A stretch of 64,000 nt of DNA from Microbulbifer sp. YPW16 (GTDB lineage Bacteria > Pseudomonadota > Gammaproteobacteria > Pseudomonadales > Cellvibrionaceae): contig NZ_CP089928.1 of the NCBI RefSeq assembly GCF_021290385.1, positions 1,410,501-1,474,500 on the forward strand, read 5' to 3'. The notes below the pieces were generated by a model. The model was not told the DNA's origin. It ran no database searches and saw only the letters and a program-made list of their open reading frames with translations. Made by a program: the position numbers and the translations under genes. Of the stretch, positions 9,219 to 16,353 are shown piece after piece; positions within the stretch are counted from its first letter, which is position 1; the number at the start of each line of letters is the position of its first letter.

Positions 9219-9503
9219 ATGGAAAGCTCACGCAAGCCGGATACCGCGACCGCCATGCGTGCCATTATCAGTGAGGCCCGTCGCGCCCTGCCCTTTCACC
9301 TGCCGGCGGCCCAGCTGTGCGCCGGCCCCTGCCAGGGATGCCCCAAGAAGCTGCTGGAGTTTATCGACGGGGAGCTGTTCGACTGGACAGAGCGCCTCGA
9401 TCAGGAGGAGGTTCCCACACTCGGGGATGTCAGCGCGCTCGGCAAGCGCTGCCGGAAAATCCATGCAGCCATCGCGAAGAATGGCCTGATCCAGCCGGAC
9501 TGA
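9219..9503 (+). CDS. Small uncharacterised protein with a Cys-x3-Cys-x2-Cys motif
   Basis: This is a 94-residue soluble protein that I do not recognise. Its middle holds CAGPCQGCPKKLLEF (Cys34, Cys38, Cys41), which could bind a metal or an iron-sulfur cluster, or act in thiol chemistry; this is inference. The rest is helical and charged (AMRAIISEARRAL near the start, LGKRCRKIHAAIAKNGLI at the end). A GTG three bases upstream (9216) is an alternative start; GGAAGG lies upstream. It is 27 bases after the sirB-like gene and ends the narX transcript, converging on nnrS. Position in a nitrate cluster suggests a link to nitrate or NO metabolism. Confidence 0.65.
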   Translation: MESSRKPDTATAMRAIISEARRALPFHLPAAQLCAGPCQGCPKKLLEFIDGELFDWTERLDQEEVPTLGDVSALGKRCRKIHAAIAKNGLIQPD

Positions 9504-9519
9504 AGGCCCGGCGTGGAAC

Positions 9520-9538
9520 GCCCGGGGTGGATCCGGGC
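9520..9538. terminator. Hairpin between convergent genes
   Basis: GCCCGG and CCGGGC pair around a 7-base loop in the 59-base gap between two convergent genes. It is placed correctly for a shared terminator, but neither side has a clear T-run. Confidence 0.3.
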
Positions 9539-9562
9539 AACGGGACAATCGCCCCGCTTCCC

Positions 9563-10723
9563 TCAACCCGGATGCCCGTCGGGGCGCGCGCGGAACAGTA
9601 CCGGCGTGTAGTAGACAAGGAACAGCCCGTAACCCACTACCCAGGCCGCCACCGCGGCCAGGAAGCCGGCCGCTGCCGGCGCCCAGAAGACCCGGGCTAA
9701 CGCCGAGAACGCCAGTGCCGCGAATGCCAGCGGCATTAATGACGGTACGGCCAGGAGCCGGCCGGTGTGGCCCAGGCTCACGCGACTGATCATCGCCAGT
9801 ATCAGTCCACCGATGCCGCCTACCGCCAGTGCGTGCACGGCGCCGCTGCGCCAGGCTGGCGCGATTCCACTCCACCAACACGCCAGCAGGAAAAGACCCA
9901 GGATCACGAACCAGTAACTGATGTGCAGGGACCACACCAGCGGCTCGCGCCAGATGACAGTAGGGTGCCAGCGCATGGTGCGCACCAACTGCAGCGCCCC
10001 CAGGGTAAATGCGAGCAGCGCCAGTACTGCCCGGGGCAGCTCAAACGCAAAGGCCAGCAACAGCGCGACCAGCACCCCGTGTGTCCCGTACTCGACTGCC
10101 GCCAGCTTGTCGCGCTGCGCCAGGTGGAAGCGTCGCGCGGTGAAGAAGGGAATCACGCGGCCACCGATAACCAGTATCAGGCCGGTCATCAGCAACAGAG
10201 TCAGCAGCGCGGCATGGCCCTGGCGTGCGGGCGCCAGCCAGTGGTACAGCGCCAGCCCGGCCAGTGCGAGCAGCGCCGGCAGCACGAAAGCGTTGCGCCA
10301 CTGCCTGGCCACCAGCACCCGCCTGCCCAATAGCACCGCCGCCAGCAGGAAAAACCCGGCCTCCGCCACCAGCGGCAGCCACAGAGGCACCGCGGCGAAC
10401 AGGTAGCCGATTCGCGCCAGCAGCCACAGGCCGACCAGCAGCTGCAGCTGCCTGCCGTGCGGCGAGGGAATACCGGTCCAGGTCTGCATGGCCGTACCCA
10501 GGAAGCCCACCACTACCGCCGCCGCGAACCCGAACAGCATCTCGTGGGCATGCCAGGTAACGCCGCCCCGCAGCACCGGTAATCCCCACCCCGACAATTG
10601 GGCCTGCCAGGCCAGCAGGGTGAGCAGGCTCCAGGCGGCCGCCCCCCAGAAAAATGGCCGGAAGGGCATGCGCCAGATGGGCGCCAGGGCTTCGATTCGC
10701 GAACGGTCGACTATTGGTATCAA
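9563..10723 (-). CDS. nnrS: NnrS family protein (nitric oxide-linked membrane protein)
   Basis: NnrS is a polytopic, heme- and copper-containing inner-membrane protein of denitrifiers that relieves nitrosative stress. The product (386 residues) shows the family start MPFRPFFWGAAAW, then GGVTWHAHEMLFGF with conserved histidines and FLGTAMQTWTGIP, and about 12 hydrophobic segments. I place the start at the TTG at 10723 because GAGGAG lies 7 bases upstream. The longer frame to 10768 would begin inside the narK terminator stem. It is downstream of narK on the same strand and fits NO arising from nitrite made by NarGHI. Confidence 0.9.
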   Translation of the reverse strand: MIPIVDRSRIEALAPIWRMPFRPFFWGAAAWSLLTLLAWQAQLSGWGLPVLRGGVTWHAHEMLFGFAAAVVVGFLGTAMQTWTGIPSPHGRQLQLLVGLWLLARIGYLFAAVPLWLPLVAEAGFFLLAAVLLGRRVLVARQWRNAFVLPALLALAGLALYHWLAPARQGHAALLTLLLMTGLILVIGGRVIPFFTARRFHLAQRDKLAAVEYGTHGVLVALLLAFAFELPRAVLALLAFTLGALQLVRTMRWHPTVIWREPLVWSLHISYWFVILGLFLLACWWSGIAPAWRSGAVHALAVGGIGGLILAMISRVSLGHTGRLLAVPSLMPLAFAALAFSALARVFWAPAAAGFLAAVAAWVVGYGLFLVYYTPVLFRARPDGHPG

Positions 10724-10747
10724 GTTACTACTCCTCAAAACAGAAAG

Positions 10748-10766
10748 GGGGAGGCGAAGCCTCCCC
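10748..10766 (-). terminator. Rho-independent terminator of narK
   Basis: On the minus strand GGGGAGGC-TTC-GCCTCCCC is followed by CTTTCTGTTTT. The 8-bp perfect GC stem with a T-rich tail lies 33 bases after the narK stop. nnrS probably needs read-through or its own promoter. Confidence 0.85.
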
Positions 10767-10798
10767 AAGCGGTGCGAGTTAACGCGGGCCTATCCGGG

Positions 10799-12412
10799 TC
10801 AGGGGTTGTAGAACTCCCCATTCTTACGCAAGTAGAACCAGTAGTTAATCACCATGCATACGGCGTAGAAGATGGCGAAGCCTGCCAGCGCGTATTCCGG
10901 TGTGGTGGCCTTGATCTGCTCACCGAAGACTTTCGGGATATAGAAGGCACCGTAAGCGGCCACCGCAGAAGTCCAGCCAAGCACCGGACCGGCCTGTTCG
11001 CGGGGAAATACCATGGCAATAGTGCGGAAGGTTGAACCGTTGCCAATCCCGGTGGCGCCGAAAAGCACCAGGAACAGCAGGAAGAATGGTACGAAGAACT
11101 CTTCCGGGGTCGCAGACCCGTAGGCTGCCTTCATGTAGTAGGCCACACCCAGCGCACTCGCCACCATGATAGCCGCACAGACCTGGGTAACCAGGGCGCC
11201 GCCGACGCGGTCGGAGATCCAGCCTCCCACCGGACGAATCAGGGCACCGATAAAAGGACCCATCCAGGCGTACATCAGGGCGCTGGGACCATTCGGGTTG
11301 ATGGTGTCGTGAGTCATCACACCGTCGACCATCACGTGGCTGTAACCGAAGATCACCTTGATGGCCAGCGGGAATGCCGCGGCAAAGCCGATGAAGCTGC
11401 CGAAAGTCATGGTGTAAATGACGCTCATCACCCAGGTGTGGCGGTTGTTGAAAATGCGGTACTGCCGGTTGAGGCTGGTCCTGATATCGCCCGGCAGCAT
11501 CTTCAGGCCGAAGACGGTAGCGGCAATCACCATTACCAACACGATTTCCTTGGGCACGCCCCAGCCGGAACCGTTGGCAGCCTCCGGCAGCAGCAGCCAC
11601 AGGCCCACCACCGCGGTGAGGAAACCGATACCCAGCATCAGGGTCATCTTGGCCATGGCTGACAGCGGGCTGCCCACGTCCGGGGTAATCTCCTCGGTGC
11701 GCAGGTTGTTCATGCCGAACCAGCCGACGATGGCCAGCGGCACCAGGAACAGCAGCCATACAAAGCCGGCATTCTGGATCCAGGCCTCGGAACCGGCCGG
11801 GATCTTGCCGATGAGGGAGCCGGAGCCACTGACCAGCACCATGGGATCCCCGCCGGCGGCACCGAAGGCGCCGAAAGTCATGAACAGGGGCACCAGGATC
11901 TGCATGCTGGTGACGCCGAAGTTACCCAGGCCCGCGTTCAGGCCCAGCGCCAACCCCTGCTTCTCCTTGGGGAAGAAAAAGCTGATATTGGACATGGAAG
12001 AGGCAAAGTTACCCCCGCCGATACCGGACAGCAGTGCCAGCAGCTGGAACACCCACAGCGGGGTTTCCTTGCTCTGCAGCGCGAGGCCCGTCCCCAGGGC
12101 GGGGATCATCAGCAGCGCAGTGGTAAATACGATGGCGTTGCGCCCACCGAACAGGCGAATGAAGAAGCTGCTGGGAATACGCAGCGTCGCCCCGGTCAGG
12201 CCGGCGATTGCCATCAGGGTAAAGAGGTCAGCCTTCGCGAAGGGGAACCCAAGGTTGAGCATCTGGACGGTGATGATTCCCCAGTAGAGCCACACGGCGA
12301 AGCCGCACAGCAGGCTGGGGATGGATATCCATAGATTGCGATTCGCAATCTTCTTTCCTTTGGACTGCCAGAATCCACTGTCTTCTGGAGTCCATTCGTA
12401 TATATCTGACAC
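10799..12412 (-). CDS. narK: Nitrate/nitrite transporter NarK
   Basis: This major-facilitator transporter brings nitrate in and/or exports nitrite, feeding NarG. Both nitrate signature motifs are present: GLNAGLGNFGVTSMQ and GATGIGNGSTFR. The two substrate arginines are visible in GATLRIPSSF and in ALIRPVGGW (equivalent to E. coli Arg89 and Arg305). There are about 12 membrane segments. I chose the GTG at 12412 (537 residues, SDIYEWTPEDSGFW) because AGGAG lies 8 bases upstream; the frame itself is open to 12487. The region between the two halves is longer than in E. coli NarK. It is divergent from narL with a NarL-type site between them and followed by a strong terminator. Confidence 0.95.
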   Translation of the reverse strand: MSDIYEWTPEDSGFWQSKGKKIANRNLWISIPSLLCGFAVWLYWGIITVQMLNLGFPFAKADLFTLMAIAGLTGATLRIPSSFFIRLFGGRNAIVFTTALLMIPALGTGLALQSKETPLWVFQLLALLSGIGGGNFASSMSNISFFFPKEKQGLALGLNAGLGNFGVTSMQILVPLFMTFGAFGAAGGDPMVLVSGSGSLIGKIPAGSEAWIQNAGFVWLLFLVPLAIVGWFGMNNLRTEEITPDVGSPLSAMAKMTLMLGIGFLTAVVGLWLLLPEAANGSGWGVPKEIVLVMVIAATVFGLKMLPGDIRTSLNRQYRIFNNRHTWVMSVIYTMTFGSFIGFAAAFPLAIKVIFGYSHVMVDGVMTHDTINPNGPSALMYAWMGPFIGALIRPVGGWISDRVGGALVTQVCAAIMVASALGVAYYMKAAYGSATPEEFFVPFFLLFLVLFGATGIGNGSTFRTIAMVFPREQAGPVLGWTSAVAAYGAFYIPKVFGEQIKATTPEYALAGFAIFYAVCMVINYWFYLRKNGEFYNP

Positions 12413-12523
12413 GGCGGCCTCTCCTGATCTGGTTTTACTGATTCGCCATGCACTATGGTCCCCTGCAGCCCCGCTCTCAATTACCATCAGTAAGTAACCA
12501 CTTTTCCCGTTCTGGGCCAGAGC

Positions 12524-12539
12524 TACCCCTTTGGGGGTA
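12524..12539. promoter_or_regulatory. NarL 7-2-7 binding site upstream of narK
   Basis: TACCCCT-TT-GGGGGTA is a 7-2-7 inverted heptamer pair (consensus TACYYMT; left half perfect). It is centred about 120 bp before the narK GTG, almost the same distance as the site before narG, and 83 bp before narL, so it may also mediate narL autoregulation. No canonical FNR box was seen in this gap. Confidence 0.75.
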
Positions 12540-12614
12540 CTCCCCGCCCCGGGGGCCTGTGCTAAAGTAGCCGCTCACATTTAATACAACCGGCACGACA
12601 ACGGCAGGTCCACC

Positions 12615-13268
12615 ATGTCCCAACCTGCAACCATCATGATGGTTGATGACCACCCCCTTTTTCGCAAAGGCCTGAAGCAGTTGTTCGCAATGGAGCCCGG
12701 CCTGGAGCTCGTGGCGGAGGCCAGCAGTGGTGAAGAGGCCCTGGAGCAGGCCCGGGAACACGATCCCGATATCATCCTGCTCGACCTGAATATGCGCGGG
12801 ATGGACGGCCTTGACACGCTGCGTGCCATGCGGGCCGCGGATGTCACCTCCCGCATCGTGATGCTGACCGTCTCCGACAACAATGCCGACGTCGTCTCCT
12901 GCATCCGCGCCGGGGCGGACGGCTACCTCCTGAAAGACATGGAGCCCGAGGAAATCCTCGACCAGGTACTGGAGGCGACCCACGGCAAGTTGGCAATCAG
13001 CCAGCGGCTTACCGAGATCCTGGCCTCAGCCCTGCGCAAACCGGAAACCTCCGGCGCCGACACCCTGTCGACGCTGACCAGCCGCGAATACCAGATACTG
13101 CAACTGATTGCCGACGGCCTCAGCAACAAGCTCATCGCCCGCGAGCTCGACATCAGCGATGCCACCGTCAAGGTACACGTCAAGCACCTGCTGAAGAAAC
13201 TCGGCATGCGCTCGCGTGTCGAGGCGGCCGTGTGGATGGTGAACCAGAAGCGACCGGAGTCCAACTGA
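12615..13268 (+). CDS. narL: Two-component response regulator NarL
   Basis: This 217-residue regulator binds TACYYMT heptamers when phosphorylated by NarX. The receiver domain has acidic residues at 11-12, the phospho-Asp at 57 (LLDLNMRGMDG), a conserved Thr in MLTVSD and Lys in YLLKD. The C-terminal LuxR/FixJ-type helix-turn-helix begins with LTSREYQILQLIADGLSNK and runs through ATVKVHVKHLLKKLGMRSR. It is divergent from narK and 13 bases from moeA, so narL and moeA are probably co-transcribed. The DHPLFRKGL start and helix-turn-helix match the NarL/NarP branch; NarP cannot be strictly excluded. Confidence 0.93.
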   Translation: MSQPATIMMVDDHPLFRKGLKQLFAMEPGLELVAEASSGEEALEQAREHDPDIILLDLNMRGMDGLDTLRAMRAADVTSRIVMLTVSDNNADVVSCIRAGADGYLLKDMEPEEILDQVLEATHGKLAISQRLTEILASALRKPETSGADTLSTLTSREYQILQLIADGLSNKLIARELDISDATVKVHVKHLLKKLGMRSRVEAAVWMVNQKRPESN

Positions 13269-13281
13269 GCGAGGTATCCCC

Positions 13282-14514
13282 ATGAGCGATTGCTGCAGCC
13301 AGCCCGGCCTGATGCCGGTTGAAACGGCCCGCGAGCGGCTCCTGGAAGCCCTGCAGCCGGTGCCGGGTACTGAAGATATCCCACTGGAACTGGCCGCGGG
13401 CCGCGTACTCGCGGAACCGGTGATCGCAGCACTCGACCTTCCACCCTGCGACAACTCGGCCATGGACGGCTATGCGCTGCGCCTGGCCGACCTCGAAAGC
13501 GGCAAGCCGCTGGAACTGATTGGCAAGTCGTTCGCCGGTAAGCCCTTCACGGGCATGGTCAATCCAGGCACTTGTGTGCGCATCATGACGGGCGCCGTGG
13601 TGCCCCCTGGCGCCGATACCGTCGTCATGCAGGAACAGGTCGAGGCCCGCGAGGAATCTGTGCGAGTAAGCGGCCGGGTCAAGGCCGGCGATCATATCCG
13701 CCGTCGCGGCGAGGATATTCGCGAGGGCGAGGTCCTGCTGGCCGCGGGCACCCGGATTACGGTGGCCCATATCGCGCTGTTGGCCGCCGCCGGGGTCGGC
13801 TCGGTTACCCTGCGACGGCAACCGGTAATCGCCCTGTTTTCCACCGGCGACGAGTTGCGCCAACCCGGTGAGCAACTCACTGCGGGCGACATCTACGATA
13901 GCAATCGTACCGCGCTCAAAGCCGCCCTGGCGGGCCTTGGGCTGGAAATACTGGATCTGGGTATCCTGCCTGACACCCGCTCGGTTATCGCGGGCGCACT
14001 GGAGCGCGCGGCGCTCGATGCCGACGCAATCATCACCTCTGGCGGGGTGTCGGTGGGAGAAGCCGATTACACTCGCGAGGTGCTCGAGGACATGGGGGAA
14101 ATCGGTTTCTGGAAGGTGGCCATGAAACCGGGCAAGCCCTTTGCCTTCGGCCGTCTGCAGGGCACGCCATTTTTTGGACTGCCGGGCAACCCCGTGTCCG
14201 CGCTGGTAACCTTTTACCAGCTGGTGCTGCCGGCCCTGTCCATCATGCAGGGCGGCAGCTGGTCCGCACCCCAGACCATGCGCGCCAGGCTGCTGCAGCC
14301 GCTGAACAAAAAACCCGGCCGCACCGATTTCCAGCGCGGGTTCTTCCGCAATGACGAGCAAGGCATGCTGGTGGTGGAGGCGGCGGGCACCCAGGGTAGC
14401 CATATACTGTCAGGTCTCGCGGCCGCGAACTGCTTTATCGTCCTCGACCGGGACAGTGGGCCGGTCGCAGCGGGAGACATGGTAACCATCGAGCCCCTGC
14501 GCGCGCCCCTCTGA
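13282..14514 (+). CDS. moeA: Molybdopterin molybdenumtransferase
   Basis: MoeA inserts molybdate into adenylylated molybdopterin, the step that makes active molybdenum cofactor for NarG. The product has 410 residues, the usual length. Recognisable motifs are PPCDNSAMDGYALR (~55-67), the SGGVSVGEADYTREVL active-site segment, MKPGKPFAFG and the GLPGNPVSALVTF loop. It starts 13 bases after narL with GAGCGAGG upstream. Placing a cofactor gene under the nitrate regulator makes functional sense. It is probably one of several moeA copies in the genome, which this window cannot show. Confidence 0.95.
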   Translation: MSDCCSQPGLMPVETARERLLEALQPVPGTEDIPLELAAGRVLAEPVIAALDLPPCDNSAMDGYALRLADLESGKPLELIGKSFAGKPFTGMVNPGTCVRIMTGAVVPPGADTVVMQEQVEAREESVRVSGRVKAGDHIRRRGEDIREGEVLLAAGTRITVAHIALLAAAGVGSVTLRRQPVIALFSTGDELRQPGEQLTAGDIYDSNRTALKAALAGLGLEILDLGILPDTRSVIAGALERAALDADAIITSGGVSVGEADYTREVLEDMGEIGFWKVAMKPGKPFAFGRLQGTPFFGLPGNPVSALVTFYQLVLPALSIMQGGSWSAPQTMRARLLQPLNKKPGRTDFQRGFFRNDEQGMLVVEAAGTQGSHILSGLAAANCFIVLDRDSGPVAAGDMVTIEPLRAPL

Positions 14515-14695
14515 CGGGACCCCGCCTCCACTAATCAATGGATGCCCCATCGGCATTACGTGAGCAAACCACTGGAATGCAAGGCCGCGCGGCGCTAACC
14601 TGAGCCCTGTTGGACGATACGCGGGGCAAAGGGAGGCGCGCTGCGACTTCTTCCGCAGTGCCCCGTCCATACCAGCCAGAAGGGAAGCAGCGCCA

Positions 14696-15721
14696 GTGAA
14701 AGCGATCGGGTTATACCAGTACCTGCCTATTAGTAACGAAAAGTCACTTGTCGACGTCTACCTGGACCGCCCACGACCCGGGTCCCGCGACCTTCTTGTC
14801 GCGGTACAGGCGATTGCCGTAAACCCGGTGGATACCAAGGTACGTGCACCGAGACACGGCGACATCAAACCACCGGAAACACCGCAAATACTTGGCTGGG
14901 ACGCCGCCGGGGAGGTAATCGATACTGGTGAGGAAGTGGAAGGCTTCCGGCCGGGGGACCGGGTCTATTATGCCGGCGATATCACCCGCCCGGGCTGTTA
15001 CAGTGAAATGCACCTGGTGGATGAACGCATTGTCGGCCACATGCCCGAGAGCCTCGATTTCGCCGCGGCCGCCGCCCTTCCCCTCACCGGCCTCACGGCC
15101 TGGGAAGCCCTGTTCGACCGCCTGGGTATATCCCCTGCAGGCGCGGACACAGGTAAGTCCATCCTGGTGATCGGTGGCGCCGGTGGTGTAGGTTCCATCG
15201 CCACCCAACTGGCGCGGCACATTGCCGGACTCCGTGTCATCGCCTCCGCATCGCGCACGAAATCCAGCGTATGGGCCAAGCAGATGGGCGCACACCATAT
15301 CGTCAACCACCGACGTCCACTCGACATTGAGCTGGAGGAGCACAAGCTCGGCCCGGTGGACTATATTCTCTGCCTCAACGACACCGACCAGCACTGGCCC
15401 GCCATGGCCAATATCATCAAACCCCAGGGCAGCATCTGCAGTATTGTCGATAACCGGGAACCCCTGGACCTGTCGCTACTGAAACCCAAGAGCGCCACCT
15501 TCTGCTGGGAGTTCATGTTCACCCGGTCCATGTTTCGCACCCCCGACATGCACCGGCAGCAGGAAATTCTCAACGAGATTGCCCAACTGGTGGACCGCGG
15601 CACCTTAAAAAGCACGGTTAACCTGGTGCAGCAGCCGATCAATGCGACCAACCTCCGTGAGGCGCACCACCTGCTGGAAACCGGCCGTACAATTGGAAAA
15701 CTGGTTCTTGAAGGCTGGTGA
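14696..15721 (+). CDS. Zinc-type alcohol dehydrogenase-like protein (MDR superfamily, quinone oxidoreductase-like)
   Basis: This 341-residue medium-chain dehydrogenase/reductase has an N-terminal GroES-like fold (NPVDTKVRA, ILGWDAAGEV, FRPGDRVYY) and a Rossmann fold with VIGGAGGVGSIATQLAR for NAD(P)H. It lacks the usual catalytic zinc cysteine/histidine set, so it is probably a zinc-independent reductase of the QOR type. The substrate cannot be predicted. The start is a GTG with AGAAGGGA upstream. It stands alone: 181 bases separate it from moeA, and I see nothing notable in that gap. It faces the tRNA-Met transcript and shows no link to nitrate metabolism. Confidence 0.85.
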   Translation: MKAIGLYQYLPISNEKSLVDVYLDRPRPGSRDLLVAVQAIAVNPVDTKVRAPRHGDIKPPETPQILGWDAAGEVIDTGEEVEGFRPGDRVYYAGDITRPGCYSEMHLVDERIVGHMPESLDFAAAAALPLTGLTAWEALFDRLGISPAGADTGKSILVIGGAGGVGSIATQLARHIAGLRVIASASRTKSSVWAKQMGAHHIVNHRRPLDIELEEHKLGPVDYILCLNDTDQHWPAMANIIKPQGSICSIVDNREPLDLSLLKPKSATFCWEFMFTRSMFRTPDMHRQQEILNEIAQLVDRGTLKSTVNLVQQPINATNLREAHHLLETGRTIGKLVLEGW

Positions 15722-15767
15722 TTATCCAGCCTGACTATGCAGGCGGAGACAGAAAAACTGAGAAAAA

Positions 15768-15783
15768 CCCCGAACCTTTGGGG
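15768..15783 (-). terminator. Terminator at the far end of the tRNA-Met transcript
   Basis: On the minus strand a CCCC/GGGG stem around AAAGGTTC is followed by TTTTTCTCAGTTTTT. It lies beyond the second tRNA-tail repeat and looks like the final terminator of that transcript. The flanking bases (CTACCTACGAA..) resemble the end of the 112-bp unit, so it may be a degenerate third hairpin. Confidence 0.6.
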
Positions 15784-15811
15784 CTACCTACGAAACCGCA
15801 GGCCCTGGATA

Positions 15812-16035
15812 TAGTTGCGAGGGCAGGATTTGAACCTGTGACCTTCGCCCGGCCATGCCGGCACGAGGTAGAAAACGAGCCCGACTCTGTCGGGCCTGCC
15901 TACGAAGCTGTAGGTCTTGGATTTGGTAGCGGGGGCAGGTTTCGAACCTGTGACCTTCGCCCGGCCATGCCGGCACGAGGTAGAAAACGAGCCCGACTCT
16001 GTCGGGCCTGCCTACGAAGCTGTAGGTCTTGGATT
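15812..16035 (-). repeat. Two tandem 112-bp repeats carrying the 3' end of tRNA-Met
   Basis: The units are 15924-16035 (nearest the tRNA) and 15812-15923. Each begins, at its plus-strand left edge, with a copy of the tRNA 3' segment from the CCA back through the T-arm to about the variable loop. The near copy keeps TGGTAGCGGGGGCAGG exactly; the far copy has four changes in that stretch. Each unit also has a CCGGC-CAT-GCCGG hairpin and, read on the minus strand, a GCCCGAC-AGA-GTCGGGC stem followed by TCGTTTTCT, a likely terminator. The period to the real tRNA is also 112. This resembles the tyrT repeats of E. coli, where tRNA 3' ends are repeated behind the gene. No protein coding is evident. 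Confidence 0.85.
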
Positions 16036-16112
<77 letters not shown>

Positions 16113-16186
16113 TCAATACTGTATAACCGAACCCCGTGGGGTTCCGTCTTCCGTCGCCAGTGATTGTGGCTCCGAAGAGGCTGCGC

Positions 16187-16216
16187 ATTCTATTGATAAC
16201 GCACGGAGATGTCCAA
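16187..16216 (-). promoter_or_regulatory. Putative promoter of tRNA-fMet
   Basis: On the minus strand TTGGAC (16216-16211), an 18-base spacer and TAGAAT (16192-16187) are followed by a GC-rich stretch (GCGCAGCC) that could act as a stringent discriminator. The start would be about 65 bases before the mature tRNA. Confidence 0.55.
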
Positions 16217-16319
16217 GCTTCTTTGCAAAAAATACTTAGAAATCATGCGCATCCGAAAAAGCACTAATTCAAAACAGTGCCACGGGGTAAGCACGAATCA
16301 CTTCCAGGGCCTGGCTACA

Positions 16320-16347
16320 CGCCCCGCAGCCAGGAGGCCGCGGGGCG
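16320..16347 (-). terminator. Hairpin after the downstream OmpA-like gene
   Basis: CGCCCCGC pairs with GCGGGGCG around a 12-base loop with extra pairing, starting 7 bases after the stop at 16354. There is no T-run, so it is either a weak terminator or a 3'-end stabiliser for the giant transcript. Confidence 0.45.
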
Positions 16348-16353
16348 AACCCG

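Noticed and set aside
12413..12523. Possible FNR/Anr box before narK (TTAC-N5-GTAA)
   Set aside because: Arms and spacing do not fit TTGAT-N4-ATCAA, and no equivalent is found before narG.
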